Positions 14,339-23,212 of a stretch of DNA of 55,517 nt are shown one piece after another. The stretch covers positions 1 to 55,517 of the forward strand of contig JAJRVM010000173.1 in the NCBI GenBank assembly GCA_024277285.1. Direction: 5' to 3'. This DNA is from Planctomycetota bacterium. Lineage in GTDB: Bacteria > Planctomycetota > Planctomycetia > Pirellulales > Pirellulaceae. The notes under the pieces are model-generated. The model was given only the letters and a program-made list of their open reading frames with translations. It was not told the origin of the DNA and searched no databases. A program made the translations under genes and the position numbers. The first letter of the stretch is position 1. Every line of letters begins with the position of its first letter.

Positions 14339-14370
14339 CTAGTGCTGTGTTTCGCTAGTGCTGTGTTTCG
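14339..14370. repeat. Perfect 16-bp tandem duplication
   Basis: CTAGTGCTGTGTTTCG occurs twice head to tail (14339-14354, 14355-14370), followed by CTAG. It lies in the spacer 14101-14566, which otherwise shows no gene. Confidence 0.9.
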
Positions 14371-14566
14371 CTAGTTCGGGGGGCTGAGCCATAGGTGCGT
14401 TAACAGAGGGGCCGCGACACTTGTCGTTACTTGTCGCGACAACCCATGGTGACCGAGTTTCTCATGGATTAGAGCGGGATGTCGTCGGTTAAGCGGTGCG
14501 TGACGAGGCCAAGGTGCTCGATCGAGTGCCATGAATGCGGGACGGAGCGGAAAGGAGGATACACGG

Positions 14567-15379
14567 ATGGCGTATATTTCAATGAATGAATTGACGACCT
14601 ATCGGTGGTCGTTTGAAGAGGATGTACAGTGTTACGCGAAGAACGGTTTTGACGCGATTGCCGTATGGCGTCATAAACTGTCCGATTTTGGTGACGAGGA
14701 GGGCGTGGAATTGGTTGCGGATTGCGGCCTGCGTGTATCCAGCTTACTTTGGGCAGGTGGATTCACCGGCAGTGATGGCAGGTCATTCAAAGAGAGTATC
14801 GAGGATGCGCATGAAGCGGTGCGGTTGGCGGCTCGACTTCAAGCGGCGTGCTTGATTGTTCACAGTGGACCGCGCGCCGGACATACTCATAATCATGCGC
14901 GACGTTTGTTAGACAGTGCGTTGAGCGATCTGTTGCCGTATGCCGAGCAGCATGGCGTTGTCTTGGCGTTAGAGCCGATGCACGCCAAGTGTGCCCACGA
15001 GTGGACGTTTCTGACCAGCATTGAGGATACGGTAGCTTTGATCGAAGGGCTTGGTCATCCTCGGCTGAAGATCGCGTTCGATGCTTACTCGTTCGGGTTG
15101 GACGCTGGCACGGTCGATTCACTTGCCAGGCTCGTGCCTCATCTGGCGGTAGTTCAACTTGGCGATGCACGCCACGATCCGGATGGCGAACAAGAACGTT
15201 GTCCGTTGGGAGCGGGCGTGATACCGTTAGAAAAGATTGTGGCGACGTTGACCGACGCGGGATACGATGGCTTTTTTGAGATCAAGTTGATGGGGCAAGA
15301 AATCGAGACGGCTGACTATCTTGAACTGTTACGCGCTTCGCGCCAGACAGTTGCCCGGTTGGTCGGTGCCGAGGTTTGA
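14567..15379 (+). CDS. Sugar phosphate isomerase/epimerase, TIM barrel
   Basis: The 270-residue protein belongs to the xylose isomerase-like TIM-barrel/AP endonuclease 2 superfamily. Likely metal ligands sit on strand ends: E in LALEPMH, D in IAFDAYSFG, H in LVPHLAVVQLGD and E in GFFEIKLMG. LIVHSGP and GAGVIPLEKIV are typical of the family. ATG 14567 is chosen because a perfect AGGAGG lies eight bases upstream; an ATG at 14531 lacks one. The likely role is isomerisation or epimerisation of a sugar or inositol derivative in the cytoplasm, with the substrate unknown. arfB follows after three bases, so the two are probably co-transcribed. Confidence 0.88.
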   Translation: MAYISMNELTTYRWSFEEDVQCYAKNGFDAIAVWRHKLSDFGDEEGVELVADCGLRVSSLLWAGGFTGSDGRSFKESIEDAHEAVRLAARLQAACLIVHSGPRAGHTHNHARRLLDSALSDLLPYAEQHGVVLALEPMHAKCAHEWTFLTSIEDTVALIEGLGHPRLKIAFDAYSFGLDAGTVDSLARLVPHLAVVQLGDARHDPDGEQERCPLGAGVIPLEKIVATLTDAGYDGFFEIKLMGQEIETADYLELLRASRQTVARLVGAEV

Positions 15380-15382
15380 GCT

Positions 15383-15805
15383 GTGCTTGTTGTTGATTCC
15401 CGGATCCAAATTCCCTTGACCGAAATGCGGCTCAGTTTCTCGCGCAGCAGCGGGCCGGGTGGCCAGAACGTCAACAAAGTCAACTCGAAAGTTACGTTGC
15501 ATTGGAACGTACAGTCGACCACGCACCTTGATGTGGGCGTGCGCGAGCGGTTTCTGGCCCAATATGGGAATCGGATTAACGCGGATGGCGATTTGGTGAT
15601 CACCAGCCAGCGGTACCGCGACCAGGTACGGAACCGAGCCGATTGTCTGGAGAAACTGCGGCAGTTGATACTGGCGGTGCGGACGGCACCAAAAAGACGT
15701 CGTGCGACGCGACCGTCGCGCGCCTCCAAGGAACGCCGGTTACGTGAAAAGCACCAAAAGGGCGATAAGAAACGGATGCGCCGAGAACCGCCCATGAACG
15801 ATTGA
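15383..15805 (+). CDS. arfB: Ribosome-rescue peptidyl-tRNA hydrolase ArfB
   Basis: ArfB enters the A site of stalled ribosomes and hydrolyses peptidyl-tRNA. The 140-residue length matches the family. The catalytic GGQ lies at residues 26-28 in SSGPGGQNVNKVNSKV. The C-terminal tail (about 100-135) is very basic, with Arg/Lys-rich stretches such as KRRRATRPSRASKERR, as needed to enter the mRNA channel. The start is GTG 15383 with GAGG inside the end of the preceding gene, three bases after its stop. The pairing with an epimerase gene looks incidental. Confidence 0.93.
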   Translation: MLVVDSRIQIPLTEMRLSFSRSSGPGGQNVNKVNSKVTLHWNVQSTTHLDVGVRERFLAQYGNRINADGDLVITSQRYRDQVRNRADCLEKLRQLILAVRTAPKRRRATRPSRASKERRLREKHQKGDKKRMRREPPMND

Positions 15806-16059
15806 CTTGTGCACCTTACGCTCGATTTGCTGCCAGCGGGCCTGCCATACCATCGATGGGGGGGGTGGGGATTGGTTTCGTCCGTCGCAACCCAATATCG
15901 CAGCATGCCGGGCGAATACCCTGATGCGTCACGTTTTGCAGGGCTTTGGAATCCATGCCCGCGTACCGAATGGGCCTCATGCCCAGGGGGCAGGTGGATG
16001 CCCAAGGGATATGGGTGGGTGGATGCTGAGGGACACATCTTGGGGGAGGACGAAGAGTC

Positions 16060-16422
16060 ATGTTTGGCAATCCCGATTGGTTTCGAAAGAAAAACGTGGG
16101 CTGGGGCTTGCGCCCCGTGCAACGGCAAGGTTGGGTTTACGTCCTGCTCTGGGCCAGCGCGATTTGTGTTCCATTCGTTGCCCTGATGGTCTGCGGCAAG
16201 GTCGTCGAGTCGCTGGTTTGGGTGACTGCGATGATGGTCGCGTTGTTGTGGGACGTGCGCAAAGTGATACGTGATATGGACGCTCCCCTTGATGCGGAAA
16301 TCGCCAGCGTCGACGCAGAAGCTGGCAAAGAGGCCGATGACGTTCTGATCATCGACGAAGACACGCAGCCCGATCCCGCCTTTTTCGCGACTCGATCCTT
16401 CGACTTGCATGTCCGACGCTGA
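16060..16422 (+). CDS. Small two-helix membrane protein
   Basis: The 120-residue product starts MFGNPDWFRKKNVGWGLRP, has hydrophobic helices at about 27-45 and 49-66, and ends in an acidic cytoplasmic or periplasmic tail. ATG 16060 has GGAGG about 10 bases upstream. The N-terminal motif with NPDWF and GWG reminds me of small planctomycete membrane proteins of unknown function. The 250 bp upstream hold only incoherent frames. Confidence 0.7.
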   Translation: MFGNPDWFRKKNVGWGLRPVQRQGWVYVLLWASAICVPFVALMVCGKVVESLVWVTAMMVALLWDVRKVIRDMDAPLDAEIASVDAEAGKEADDVLIIDEDTQPDPAFFATRSFDLHVRR

Positions 16423-16490
16423 ACTGGTTGCAGGGTTCAAGCCGCCGAATGATGCCAGCACGTTGGTGGGTTGTGAGGCCTGAAGGGCTC

Positions 16491-16562
16491 GAGAACGTGT
16501 CTTGCAAATGGTTCCCAACACGCAATCGGATCGATTTCAACTTCGATTGTGCAGTAGAACCA
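16491..16562. repeat. Dispersed repeat, copy 2 (partial MITE-like element)
   Basis: These 72 bp match 931-1002 without gaps at about 80 percent identity. The right inverted arm found at 1041-1055 is absent here, so this copy is truncated or decayed. It lies in the spacer 16423-16971, in which I see no gene. Confidence 0.6.
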
Positions 16563-16971
16563 TGCGCGCAGGGCCATTGCGGTGCGAGTTGCGCTTTTTC
16601 CATGCAGCGCTGGAGTATTATTCCGTATTCGCGCGGCAGGTGCGCTGAGGCTGCCGCATTCAAATCGGTCTGGGACGAGTCGTCGTTCCCGTCACTCTTT
16701 GCTACAATTAGATCTGTTCGCGACGTCCTCGACCGGATGTAATGTTATCGCTGCTGTTGGTGCGTACGAGCGTTGGGAAGCAGCGGGTGGTTTGGTGAAT
16801 ACCGAATGTCTTCGGAGTATCTTTGGGACCGACGCGGATTAGCATCTGTTCCGCGTTCGTTTTCGAGCCGCCCGCCGCGTGCCGACCATGCCGTTGTGCC
16901 GACGTTGCCGTTGTGCCGACGTTGCGATTCATACTTTGGATTTGATCAAGCGATTGAACGAGTGACTTGTG

Positions 16972-17712
16972 ATGGCTCGAGCCAAACACATCGATCAGAT
17001 ACTACGCCATTGGGCTTACAAGCCAACGACCGTCAGTGCGCGCATTTGTTCGGGGGCCGATGGACGGGACGTTCTGCAGATGCGAGTGGACATGGGCTTG
17101 CTACAAATGGAGGTCGATGGGCGACCTGATGGTGACCAGCCACATGGATACGACACGTATTTGGACTATCTGCTGAGCAAGGTCACACACGAAGGCGATG
17201 ATTTTGTGTTGACGGATCATCAGTGCGCGGAAGTCGACCGCGAGTTCGTGCAGTTCTATCATCGCCGTGTCTGCTGGCTGAAGTTGCTGCAATATCATGA
17301 AGCGGTCGAGGACTCTGATCACACGCTGACGCTGATGGATTTCTGCATGCGCCATTCGCCCGATGAGAATTGGACGATTTCACATGAACAGTACCGGCCG
17401 TTTGTACTGTTTCATCGCATCCAGGCTTCGGCACTGGCTGAGCTGGAAGAGGACGGTCCAGAAGCTGCAGTACAAGAGATCAGCCGAGGTTTACGGCGTA
17501 TGCACGAGCTGTTCTTAGCGCACGATCTGGACGAGCAGTATGAGGATGATGAAATCGTGCAGCGTCTTGTGCAGTTTCGTGAGTCGCTGCGCGAACAGTA
17601 CGAGGTTGGGCGTACGCTGCATGAACAATTGGACGACGCCGTTGCATCTGAGCAGTACGAATTGGCTGCGCAATTGCGCGATGAACTCGACCGCCGCGAG
17701 CAATCGCCGTAG
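16972..17712 (+). CDS. UvrB/UvrC (UVR) motif-containing protein
   Basis: The 246-residue product begins at ATG 16972; a GTG three bases earlier is also possible. The C-terminus carries a UVR motif, ASEQYELAAQLRDELDRRE, a helical hairpin that in UvrB and UvrC mediates their contact. It also occurs in McsA- and Clp-type proteins. The rest is acidic and mostly helical, with tetratricopeptide-like stretches (about 80-180). No nuclease or helicase motifs are present, so it is not an excision-repair enzyme itself. Genes of this layout are common in planctomycetes in my memory, without known function. Confidence 0.75.
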   Translation: MARAKHIDQILRHWAYKPTTVSARICSGADGRDVLQMRVDMGLLQMEVDGRPDGDQPHGYDTYLDYLLSKVTHEGDDFVLTDHQCAEVDREFVQFYHRRVCWLKLLQYHEAVEDSDHTLTLMDFCMRHSPDENWTISHEQYRPFVLFHRIQASALAELEEDGPEAAVQEISRGLRRMHELFLAHDLDEQYEDDEIVQRLVQFRESLREQYEVGRTLHEQLDDAVASEQYELAAQLRDELDRREQSP

Positions 17713-18415
17713 TCGGTAACGCGTAACCAATCCCGGAAACGGGGGACGCGATCGGCACGTTCTGGCGGGGGACCGCTGATAGACGCTGAGGAAAATGCCC
17801 TCCGCTGGGCTTGCCCCAACCGGCGGCACGACGGGTCAGCTACCAGCAACGCGCTCTTCATCTTTCGTCGTCTAATCGTCGCTTTGCTGCGCCCGAATCA
17901 GGACGCGGTTTGCGCCAACGCGGGCCTTGATCCGGCATCACAATTCTTTTTTCCCCAGCATTTTCTTTGCCCTCCAAGGAGCACCACCAGAACGCCGTCC
18001 ACTTCGCGCAGGAAGAAAAGGGCAAAAAAGATGGTGGGCAAAAAAAACGCTCGGCGGATTGCCTTCCGACCAGGCAGCTATTTAGCCGTCTCTCCCATAT
18101 CCCGACTACCGTCGAACCGAGCCAGTTCGGATGCTATTGCTCACGGCAATGTTTGCAACCTAAATCACGTTCTACCCCCCCCTCTTCTACATTGACGTTA
18201 AGGGACCACTGGATGCTGGCACTTCTCTATTGACATTGACAGCATAATCTGGTCCCGCGCAATTCCCCGTATGCACTCGCAAGACATGTCGCCTCAAAAA
18301 ACGGCATTGACCCCAACGAGGGCTTGATACTATGGTCCGCACCCTAGTCTGCCGAACCGCGCGCTTGCCGGTTCCTCCTCTGTGTCTCGTTGTTTGACTG
18401 TCTGGTGACTGGATC
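17713..18415. other. Long spacer without a gene
   Basis: About 700 bp precede the lipase-like gene. A Lys/Arg-rich open frame at 17884-18195 has no ribosome site and no domain-like pattern. I see no convincing gene or RNA. Confidence 0.4.
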
Positions 18416-20461
18416 ATGAAGCTCGAATCATGCCAAGAGTGTAGGCCAAGGTGGTTTGCTAGCGTGCGTCTGCTAGCGATTGTGCTGGTGTGTATCATCG
18501 CCTTGAGCGGTAGCAATGGTTGTGCGCGCACGAAGTACTTGAGCATGCGCAAGGTCCCCAAGAACCCGCTTGCGGGACCACTTAATCTGCTGTCACGCAA
18601 GGGACCGCAGCCGACGCGCCGAACGATGCAGACGTTGCGACGTTACGACCTTGAAAAGATCCAGAAAGAGGATTCTGCGGCGGCATTGGTCAAGTTGCAG
18701 GAGGAGATTGCAGCCGATCCGACGGCCGACAAGATTCATGCATTTTCCGAGCTGGCATACATTGCTGGCTACAAGGCGGATGCGTTGGGCAGCGATGCCG
18801 AGGCCCTCAACCTCTATGGTGCAGCCAGTTTCTACGCCTACGACTATCTGTTCGATCCCTCCTACGACTCGTATCGCAACCCTTACGATCCACAGTTCCG
18901 ACGCGCCTGTGACGTTTACAATGCGGCGCTCGAGGCGGCGTTGCGGTTGGTGCAGATCAACGGCAAATTGCTGCCGGGCGAGAGTGTCATGGTGGATACG
19001 GGGACTGAGCAGATTCGCATCGATGTGGTGGCACGCGGTAGTTGGCGTGCGGAAGAATTTGAGCGGCTTGAATTCGCCTCGGACTACGAGATCACGGGGC
19101 TCAAGAACCAGCACCACAGTTATGGTTTGGGCGTGCCGATGTTGGCAATTCGTCGTCCGGGCAATCCTGACGACCCGGTCGAGAAATACTATCCCAGTAC
19201 GCTTAGTTTTCCCGTTACCGCGTTCTTGCGCATCATTCCTGCCCAGCCCGATCCGGACGGCCGATCGACACGTCGCTGTGTGTTGGAATTGTTTGATCCT
19301 ATTGATTCCACCAATACGCTCGTGGCGAACCGCCTGGTACCGCTCGAGGCAGACATCAGCACCGCGCTGGGGTATAAGCTGGAGCAAGGACGCGAGAACA
19401 ACGAGTCCCTCATCGCCACGATTGGATTGCTGGACCCCGCCAAGGCCGACAATATTGAAGGAATCTACATGGTCGAACCATTTGATCCCAACAAGATACC
19501 GGTGCTGATGGTTCATGGGCTGTGGTCGAGTCCTATGACGTGGATGGAGATGTTCAACGACTTGTTGGCCTATCCCGACATTCGTCGAAACTACCAGTTC
19601 TGGTTCTATCTTTATCCGACGGGCGAACCGTTCTGGTACAGCGCCAATCAGTTGCGCGGCGATTTGGTGCAGCTGCGCGCTACACTCGACCCAGAACAAC
19701 GTAATCCGATCTTTGAACAGATGGTCGTGGTGGGGCACAGCATGGGCGGCCTGGTTTCCATGCTGCAGACACTTGAAAGCCAAAACGACTTTTGGAGTAT
19801 CCTGAGTGACGAGCCCTTTGACGATCTCAAAGCTGACCAAGAAGTGCGCGAGCGTGTCGCGCAAACGGTTTTCTTTCACCCAAGCCCCATGATTCGCTGT
19901 GTCATTAGCCTTGGCACACCTTATCGTGGCAGCAATTTCGCGAACGACTATACGCGTTTTCTGGCGCGCAAGCTGATACGTCTACCTTCGCAAATGCTGT
20001 GGGTCACCAAGCAGTTGACGCTCGAAAACCCCGGCATGTTCCGCAACACCGACATGCTGACGATTTCGACCAGCATCGATTCGCTTGCACCTGATTCGCC
20101 CGTCCTGCCGGTAATGCTCCAGGCGCAGCGATCACCTTGGACGAAGTACCACAACATTGTGGGTGTCACCGAACAGGAGTGGCCCATGAGCATGTTCACG
20201 GAGACTGGTGATGGCGTCGTGCCGTTTGAAAGTGCTCATCGCGAAGATTTCAGTTCTGAAATTGTGGTCAATGCCGATCACGTTTCCGTGCATGCTCACC
20301 CACTCGCTATTCTTGAAGTTCGACGGATCCTGCGGCAACACCTTGCCGACATGGCAATGACCCGTCAGCTGGGTGTCGTGCCGGCGTCGTATCGTGGCCG
20401 CACGCCAGCCTCGCCGGTTCCACCTGCCATTGCCCAAGGGCCACCGTCCATGTCACCATAG
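18416..20461 (+). CDS. Alpha/beta-hydrolase lipoprotein (lipase-like)
   Basis: The 681-residue protein has a lipoprotein signal with GSNGC, lipidated at Cys36. The middle part (about 90-330) is a tetratricopeptide-like and beta-rich region. The C-terminal half is an alpha/beta hydrolase: the oxyanion strand IPVLMVHGLWSSP, then the nucleophile elbow GHSMGG with Ser442, a GTPYRGSNFA segment, an acid candidate in TGDGVVP and a histidine in VNADHVSVHAHP. It probably hydrolyses esters or lipids at the cell envelope. ATG 18416 directly precedes the signal peptide. No operon partner is apparent. Confidence 0.85.
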   Translation: MKLESCQECRPRWFASVRLLAIVLVCIIALSGSNGCARTKYLSMRKVPKNPLAGPLNLLSRKGPQPTRRTMQTLRRYDLEKIQKEDSAAALVKLQEEIAADPTADKIHAFSELAYIAGYKADALGSDAEALNLYGAASFYAYDYLFDPSYDSYRNPYDPQFRRACDVYNAALEAALRLVQINGKLLPGESVMVDTGTEQIRIDVVARGSWRAEEFERLEFASDYEITGLKNQHHSYGLGVPMLAIRRPGNPDDPVEKYYPSTLSFPVTAFLRIIPAQPDPDGRSTRRCVLELFDPIDSTNTLVANRLVPLEADISTALGYKLEQGRENNESLIATIGLLDPAKADNIEGIYMVEPFDPNKIPVLMVHGLWSSPMTWMEMFNDLLAYPDIRRNYQFWFYLYPTGEPFWYSANQLRGDLVQLRATLDPEQRNPIFEQMVVVGHSMGGLVSMLQTLESQNDFWSILSDEPFDDLKADQEVRERVAQTVFFHPSPMIRCVISLGTPYRGSNFANDYTRFLARKLIRLPSQMLWVTKQLTLENPGMFRNTDMLTISTSIDSLAPDSPVLPVMLQAQRSPWTKYHNIVGVTEQEWPMSMFTETGDGVVPFESAHREDFSSEIVVNADHVSVHAHPLAILEVRRILRQHLADMAMTRQLGVVPASYRGRTPASPVPPAIAQGPPSMSP

Positions 20462-20830
20462 CGCGGCCCCGTTGGAGCCGCGTTGAACCGGCACACCCGT
20501 TGCGCAAACAAACGCGGCGGTGCCATTGGGCTCGGCCCGACGGAGCCGGCCCAACGGGTCGGCGCTATGATAGCCCAGGCCGACGTGAGCCGCAGGCGAA
20601 CAGAGGCCTGGGTAACGGGCCCACCAAAACGCGAAGGCCTGAAAGGCCGACACGCGACCTGATGCGGCCTCGGCCATGCAGCGGCGTGATGGTACGTTCT
20701 TCGCTCGGCCGTCGTTCGTGGTGTGTCGATAACCCAGGGCTCCGGTCTGACGACCTGCGCCCAGGGCTCGTATAGGGCTGTGCCTTCGGCACGAAAGAGA
20801 CCGAGCCAAAGCTGAGCCTTCGTGAACGGT
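20462..20830. repeat. GC-rich mosaic of palindromic repeats
   Basis: This spacer holds back-to-back hairpins, for instance CCCAGGCC (20574-20581) with GGCCTGGG (20605-20612). Its minus-strand translation contains AFWWARYPGLCSPAAHVGL, a phrase I recall from many spurious planctomycete proteins, which suggests a highly copied intergenic element rather than a gene. The rest of the spacer to 20962 shows no gene. Confidence 0.6.
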
Positions 20831-20962
20831 TACAGAAATACCTGTCTTCCCACCCATGGCGTGGGGAACAATACAGTCCGTAATCCTTGAACAAACACGA
20901 CCGTTATTGATTCGTCGATCCTTAAGGAATTGACCGCCCCTGTCTCTGGGGCTCGGCTGGCT

Positions 20963-21436
20963 TCAGTCGACCAACCCAGTATTGACCAACCCAGTATCCG
21001 CAATGACCGCGCTTGCCAGTACGTAACTTGGCGAAGCGTCATTGGCGACGATCGTGTCGGTCGCCGCGACGGCGCTCAGCAAAGCGGCATTCACGGCTTG
21101 GCGACGTTCCTTGGCGCGCTCGATTATCGGACGCAACCCTTTGGACTTACCTGTCGTGCGGGTTTGCACGCCGAGTGCCGCTTGCTGCCGGATCGGCTTG
21201 TGCAACGGTTGGGAGGCGGCCACTTCGGTGTTGGTGGACCGTTCCTTGGCTGGCGTCGCATTGCTTGGTACTGTGCGCGGAGTGTCATGGCGCGGCAGTT
21301 CGCCACGTACTACACGAACGGCTGCGGGAGCCTCGATGCCGATTCGCACCGTGTTGCCCTTGACCTTCAGGATGGTGATCGTGATGTCCTGACCGATGGC
21401 GATTTGTTCTTGTAGCTTGCGTGTTAGAACCAGCAT
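20963..21436 (-). CDS. csrA: CsrA-family regulator with long C-terminal extension
   Basis: CsrA binds GGA motifs in mRNA leaders and controls translation or decay. Residues 1-48 are a full CsrA core: [15 protein letters not shown] at the start, GIEAP in the middle and R44 in VRVVRGEL, matching the RNA-binding arginine of E. coli CsrA. The protein is 157 residues, more than twice the usual length. The extra 105 residues are Thr/Ala/Arg-rich and probably disordered. ATG 21436 has AAAGGAG upstream. A second csrA lies 3 kb away on the same strand. The extension could be a decayed or accreted tail. Confidence 0.9.
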   Translation of the reverse strand: MLVLTRKLQEQIAIGQDITITILKVKGNTVRIGIEAPAAVRVVRGELPRHDTPRTVPSNATPAKERSTNTEVAASQPLHKPIRQQAALGVQTRTTGKSKGLRPIIERAKERRQAVNAALLSAVAATDTIVANDASPSYVLASAVIADTGLVNTGLVD

Positions 21437-21856
21437 TGCACACTCCTTTGTACCGATGATGCGACCGAGAATCTCAAGCCAGACAGACTTTCATGCTCGA
21501 CAGGGGGATTTGGTATCTTTGCCTGTTCAACCCGGCGGGTGTATCACCGGGCTCAATAGGGAAAGTAGAACCGTGTCCTCGGTTGCGTCAACAAAAAGAA
21601 CATTGATGTCTTGACGAGATGGGAAAAAGGTAGGTACATTTCACGTGCCACATGGTCAGTGTTTTTCTGCCGTGGCGACGCAACTGATTTGTGGGTAACT
21701 GTTTAGAGATATCGGGCCAATCTGCTTGCCACGTTCCCCTACCCCATTGTGGCTGGCTTGCCGTGTAAAAACGACAAACTGGCATGCGTCACTCGGGGGT
21801 GCTCCCTAGTACCGCGTCAATTCAGAAATGACCCGTCACCCGATCTCACAACCACA
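21437..21856. other. Spacer between CobW-type gene and csrA
   Basis: This is 420 bp between two minus-strand genes. It contains the csrA ribosome site at its left edge. I see no gene, terminator or repeat. Confidence 0.4.
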
Positions 21857-22969
21857 TCAGTTGCTGATGCGATGCGTTGGAGTTGGGCGTCCTGGCCGGA
21901 AGCAGCGCAAGCTCTCGATCTGTGCGTACAACGCTTCCGCAGCGGCCACGGAATCGATCACTTCGCGCACCAACGTCTCGAGTGTCTTTGGGTCGGTGGC
22001 GACTCGAGCGTTGAGGATCACAACCGCCCGAGGAACGCTGGCTCGTGCTGCGCGTGACAACTCGACTTCGGCATCGGCGGCAACGAGGTTGCTGATCGCC
22101 ACGCCCTGCTCGTGCTGAACCAGCACCTTGACGTGTGCGGTTTCCGCATTTTCGGCTTGCAAACGTTGTGCCAATGCCGAAGTGATCGCGAGTGCAAGTT
22201 GATCGAGTGAAAAATCCAGTTGCGGCCGCGTGACGGTCAAATGGCAGTTCAACCAACCCAATTCCGCCTCACCATCGGCATACGTATCGTAGTCGACTTG
22301 CATGCTGGTGCGCACCGGCGAGGCTGGTTGTTCGAGTAGTTGCAGAAATTCGTCGAAACCGTCACCCTCGCGGGCACTCAGGGCAACGATCTTCTTGTCG
22401 GGAAATTGCTGCCGGACCAGGTCCACCAGCTCATTACGCTCGGCCACCGATAATTTGTCGATCTTGTTGAGCGCGACGATATCAGCTTCTTCGATTTGTT
22501 TCAGAAAGATATAAGCGGCCTTGGGTGAAAACCCTGATTTCTTCTGGCGGCGAAGGATCTTTTGGCCATGTTCCGGTTTCAGCAGTACGGCCAGAGGGCC
22601 AACTTGATAGTGGTTTGAATGCATTGCCTGGAGCGGTTCAATGACGGTGGCGACCAGGTCGGTGCAACTGCCAACCGGTTCGGCCACAATGACATCGGGA
22701 ACATCATTGCGTGCCAATTCGGCAAGTGTCGCGATGAGCTGATTGAAGTTACAGCAGAAGCATGCGCCGGACACCTCGCCGACGTGAAAGCCTTGTGCAC
22801 GGAGCGAATAGGTATCGACCAGGTCGGTTGCTTGGTCGTTGGTGACCAGTCCCACTTTCAGGCCCTGCTTCATATAGTGTCGAGCGATTCGTGCGATGGC
22901 GGTCGTTTTTCCCGCACCCAGGAACCCGCCCACCATTAAATAGCGTATTTGCTTGCTCATGTCCGTCAT
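21857..22969 (-). CDS. CobW/YciC-type G3E GTPase, putative metallochaperone
   Basis: The 370-residue protein has the G3E layout: Walker A GGFLGAGKTT (14-23), the metal-binding motif CFCC in SGACFCCNF (70-73), the acidic DVIVAEPVGSC segment, and the guanine-specificity NKID near 165. A C-terminal domain follows a low-similarity linker. Such proteins deliver zinc or cobalt to client enzymes using GTP. The second half lacks an obvious histidine cluster. ATG 22969 has GAGAGG close by; ATG 22960 is an alternative. It is divergent from the DegT-type gene. The client metal is unknown. Confidence 0.88.
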   Translation of the reverse strand: MTDMSKQIRYLMVGGFLGAGKTTAIARIARHYMKQGLKVGLVTNDQATDLVDTYSLRAQGFHVGEVSGACFCCNFNQLIATLAELARNDVPDVIVAEPVGSCTDLVATVIEPLQAMHSNHYQVGPLAVLLKPEHGQKILRRQKKSGFSPKAAYIFLKQIEEADIVALNKIDKLSVAERNELVDLVRQQFPDKKIVALSAREGDGFDEFLQLLEQPASPVRTSMQVDYDTYADGEAELGWLNCHLTVTRPQLDFSLDQLALAITSALAQRLQAENAETAHVKVLVQHEQGVAISNLVAADAEVELSRAARASVPRAVVILNARVATDPKTLETLVREVIDSVAAAEALYAQIESLRCFRPGRPTPTHRISN

Positions 22970-23212
22970 TTGCCTCTCGTATCGTGTCCCTATAAGCGCA
23001 AAGATTCTGATTTGGTAATATTCAATTATAGCAATTCACGGTGGGCTGGGTTTGAAACCCCATTTGCAACGAGCGTCCGATGCGTGAAGATACATGATCG
23101 GGAGTGTTTCATCCTAACGTCAGTGGGGAAAACCCTGAGTGCGACCGGTCGGACCGTGTCGTTGAGGTCGCGTCAAGGAAGCTGGCCGAGTCGTACAATT
23201 GGCGGAGGGGCC

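Noticed and set aside
15809..16186. 125-codon plus-strand frame between arfB and the membrane protein
   Set aside because: It overlaps the better-supported 16060-16422 gene in another frame and has no coherent fold.
15316..16521. 401-codon minus-strand frame
   Set aside because: It is antisense to arfB and the small membrane protein and has low-complexity composition.
18593..19879. 428-codon minus-strand frame
   Set aside because: It lies fully inside the lipase-like gene, has no ribosome site and shows no domain pattern.
20453..20857. 134-codon minus-strand frame with a familiar sequence
   Set aside because: It resembles spurious proteins translated from a planctomycete intergenic repeat.
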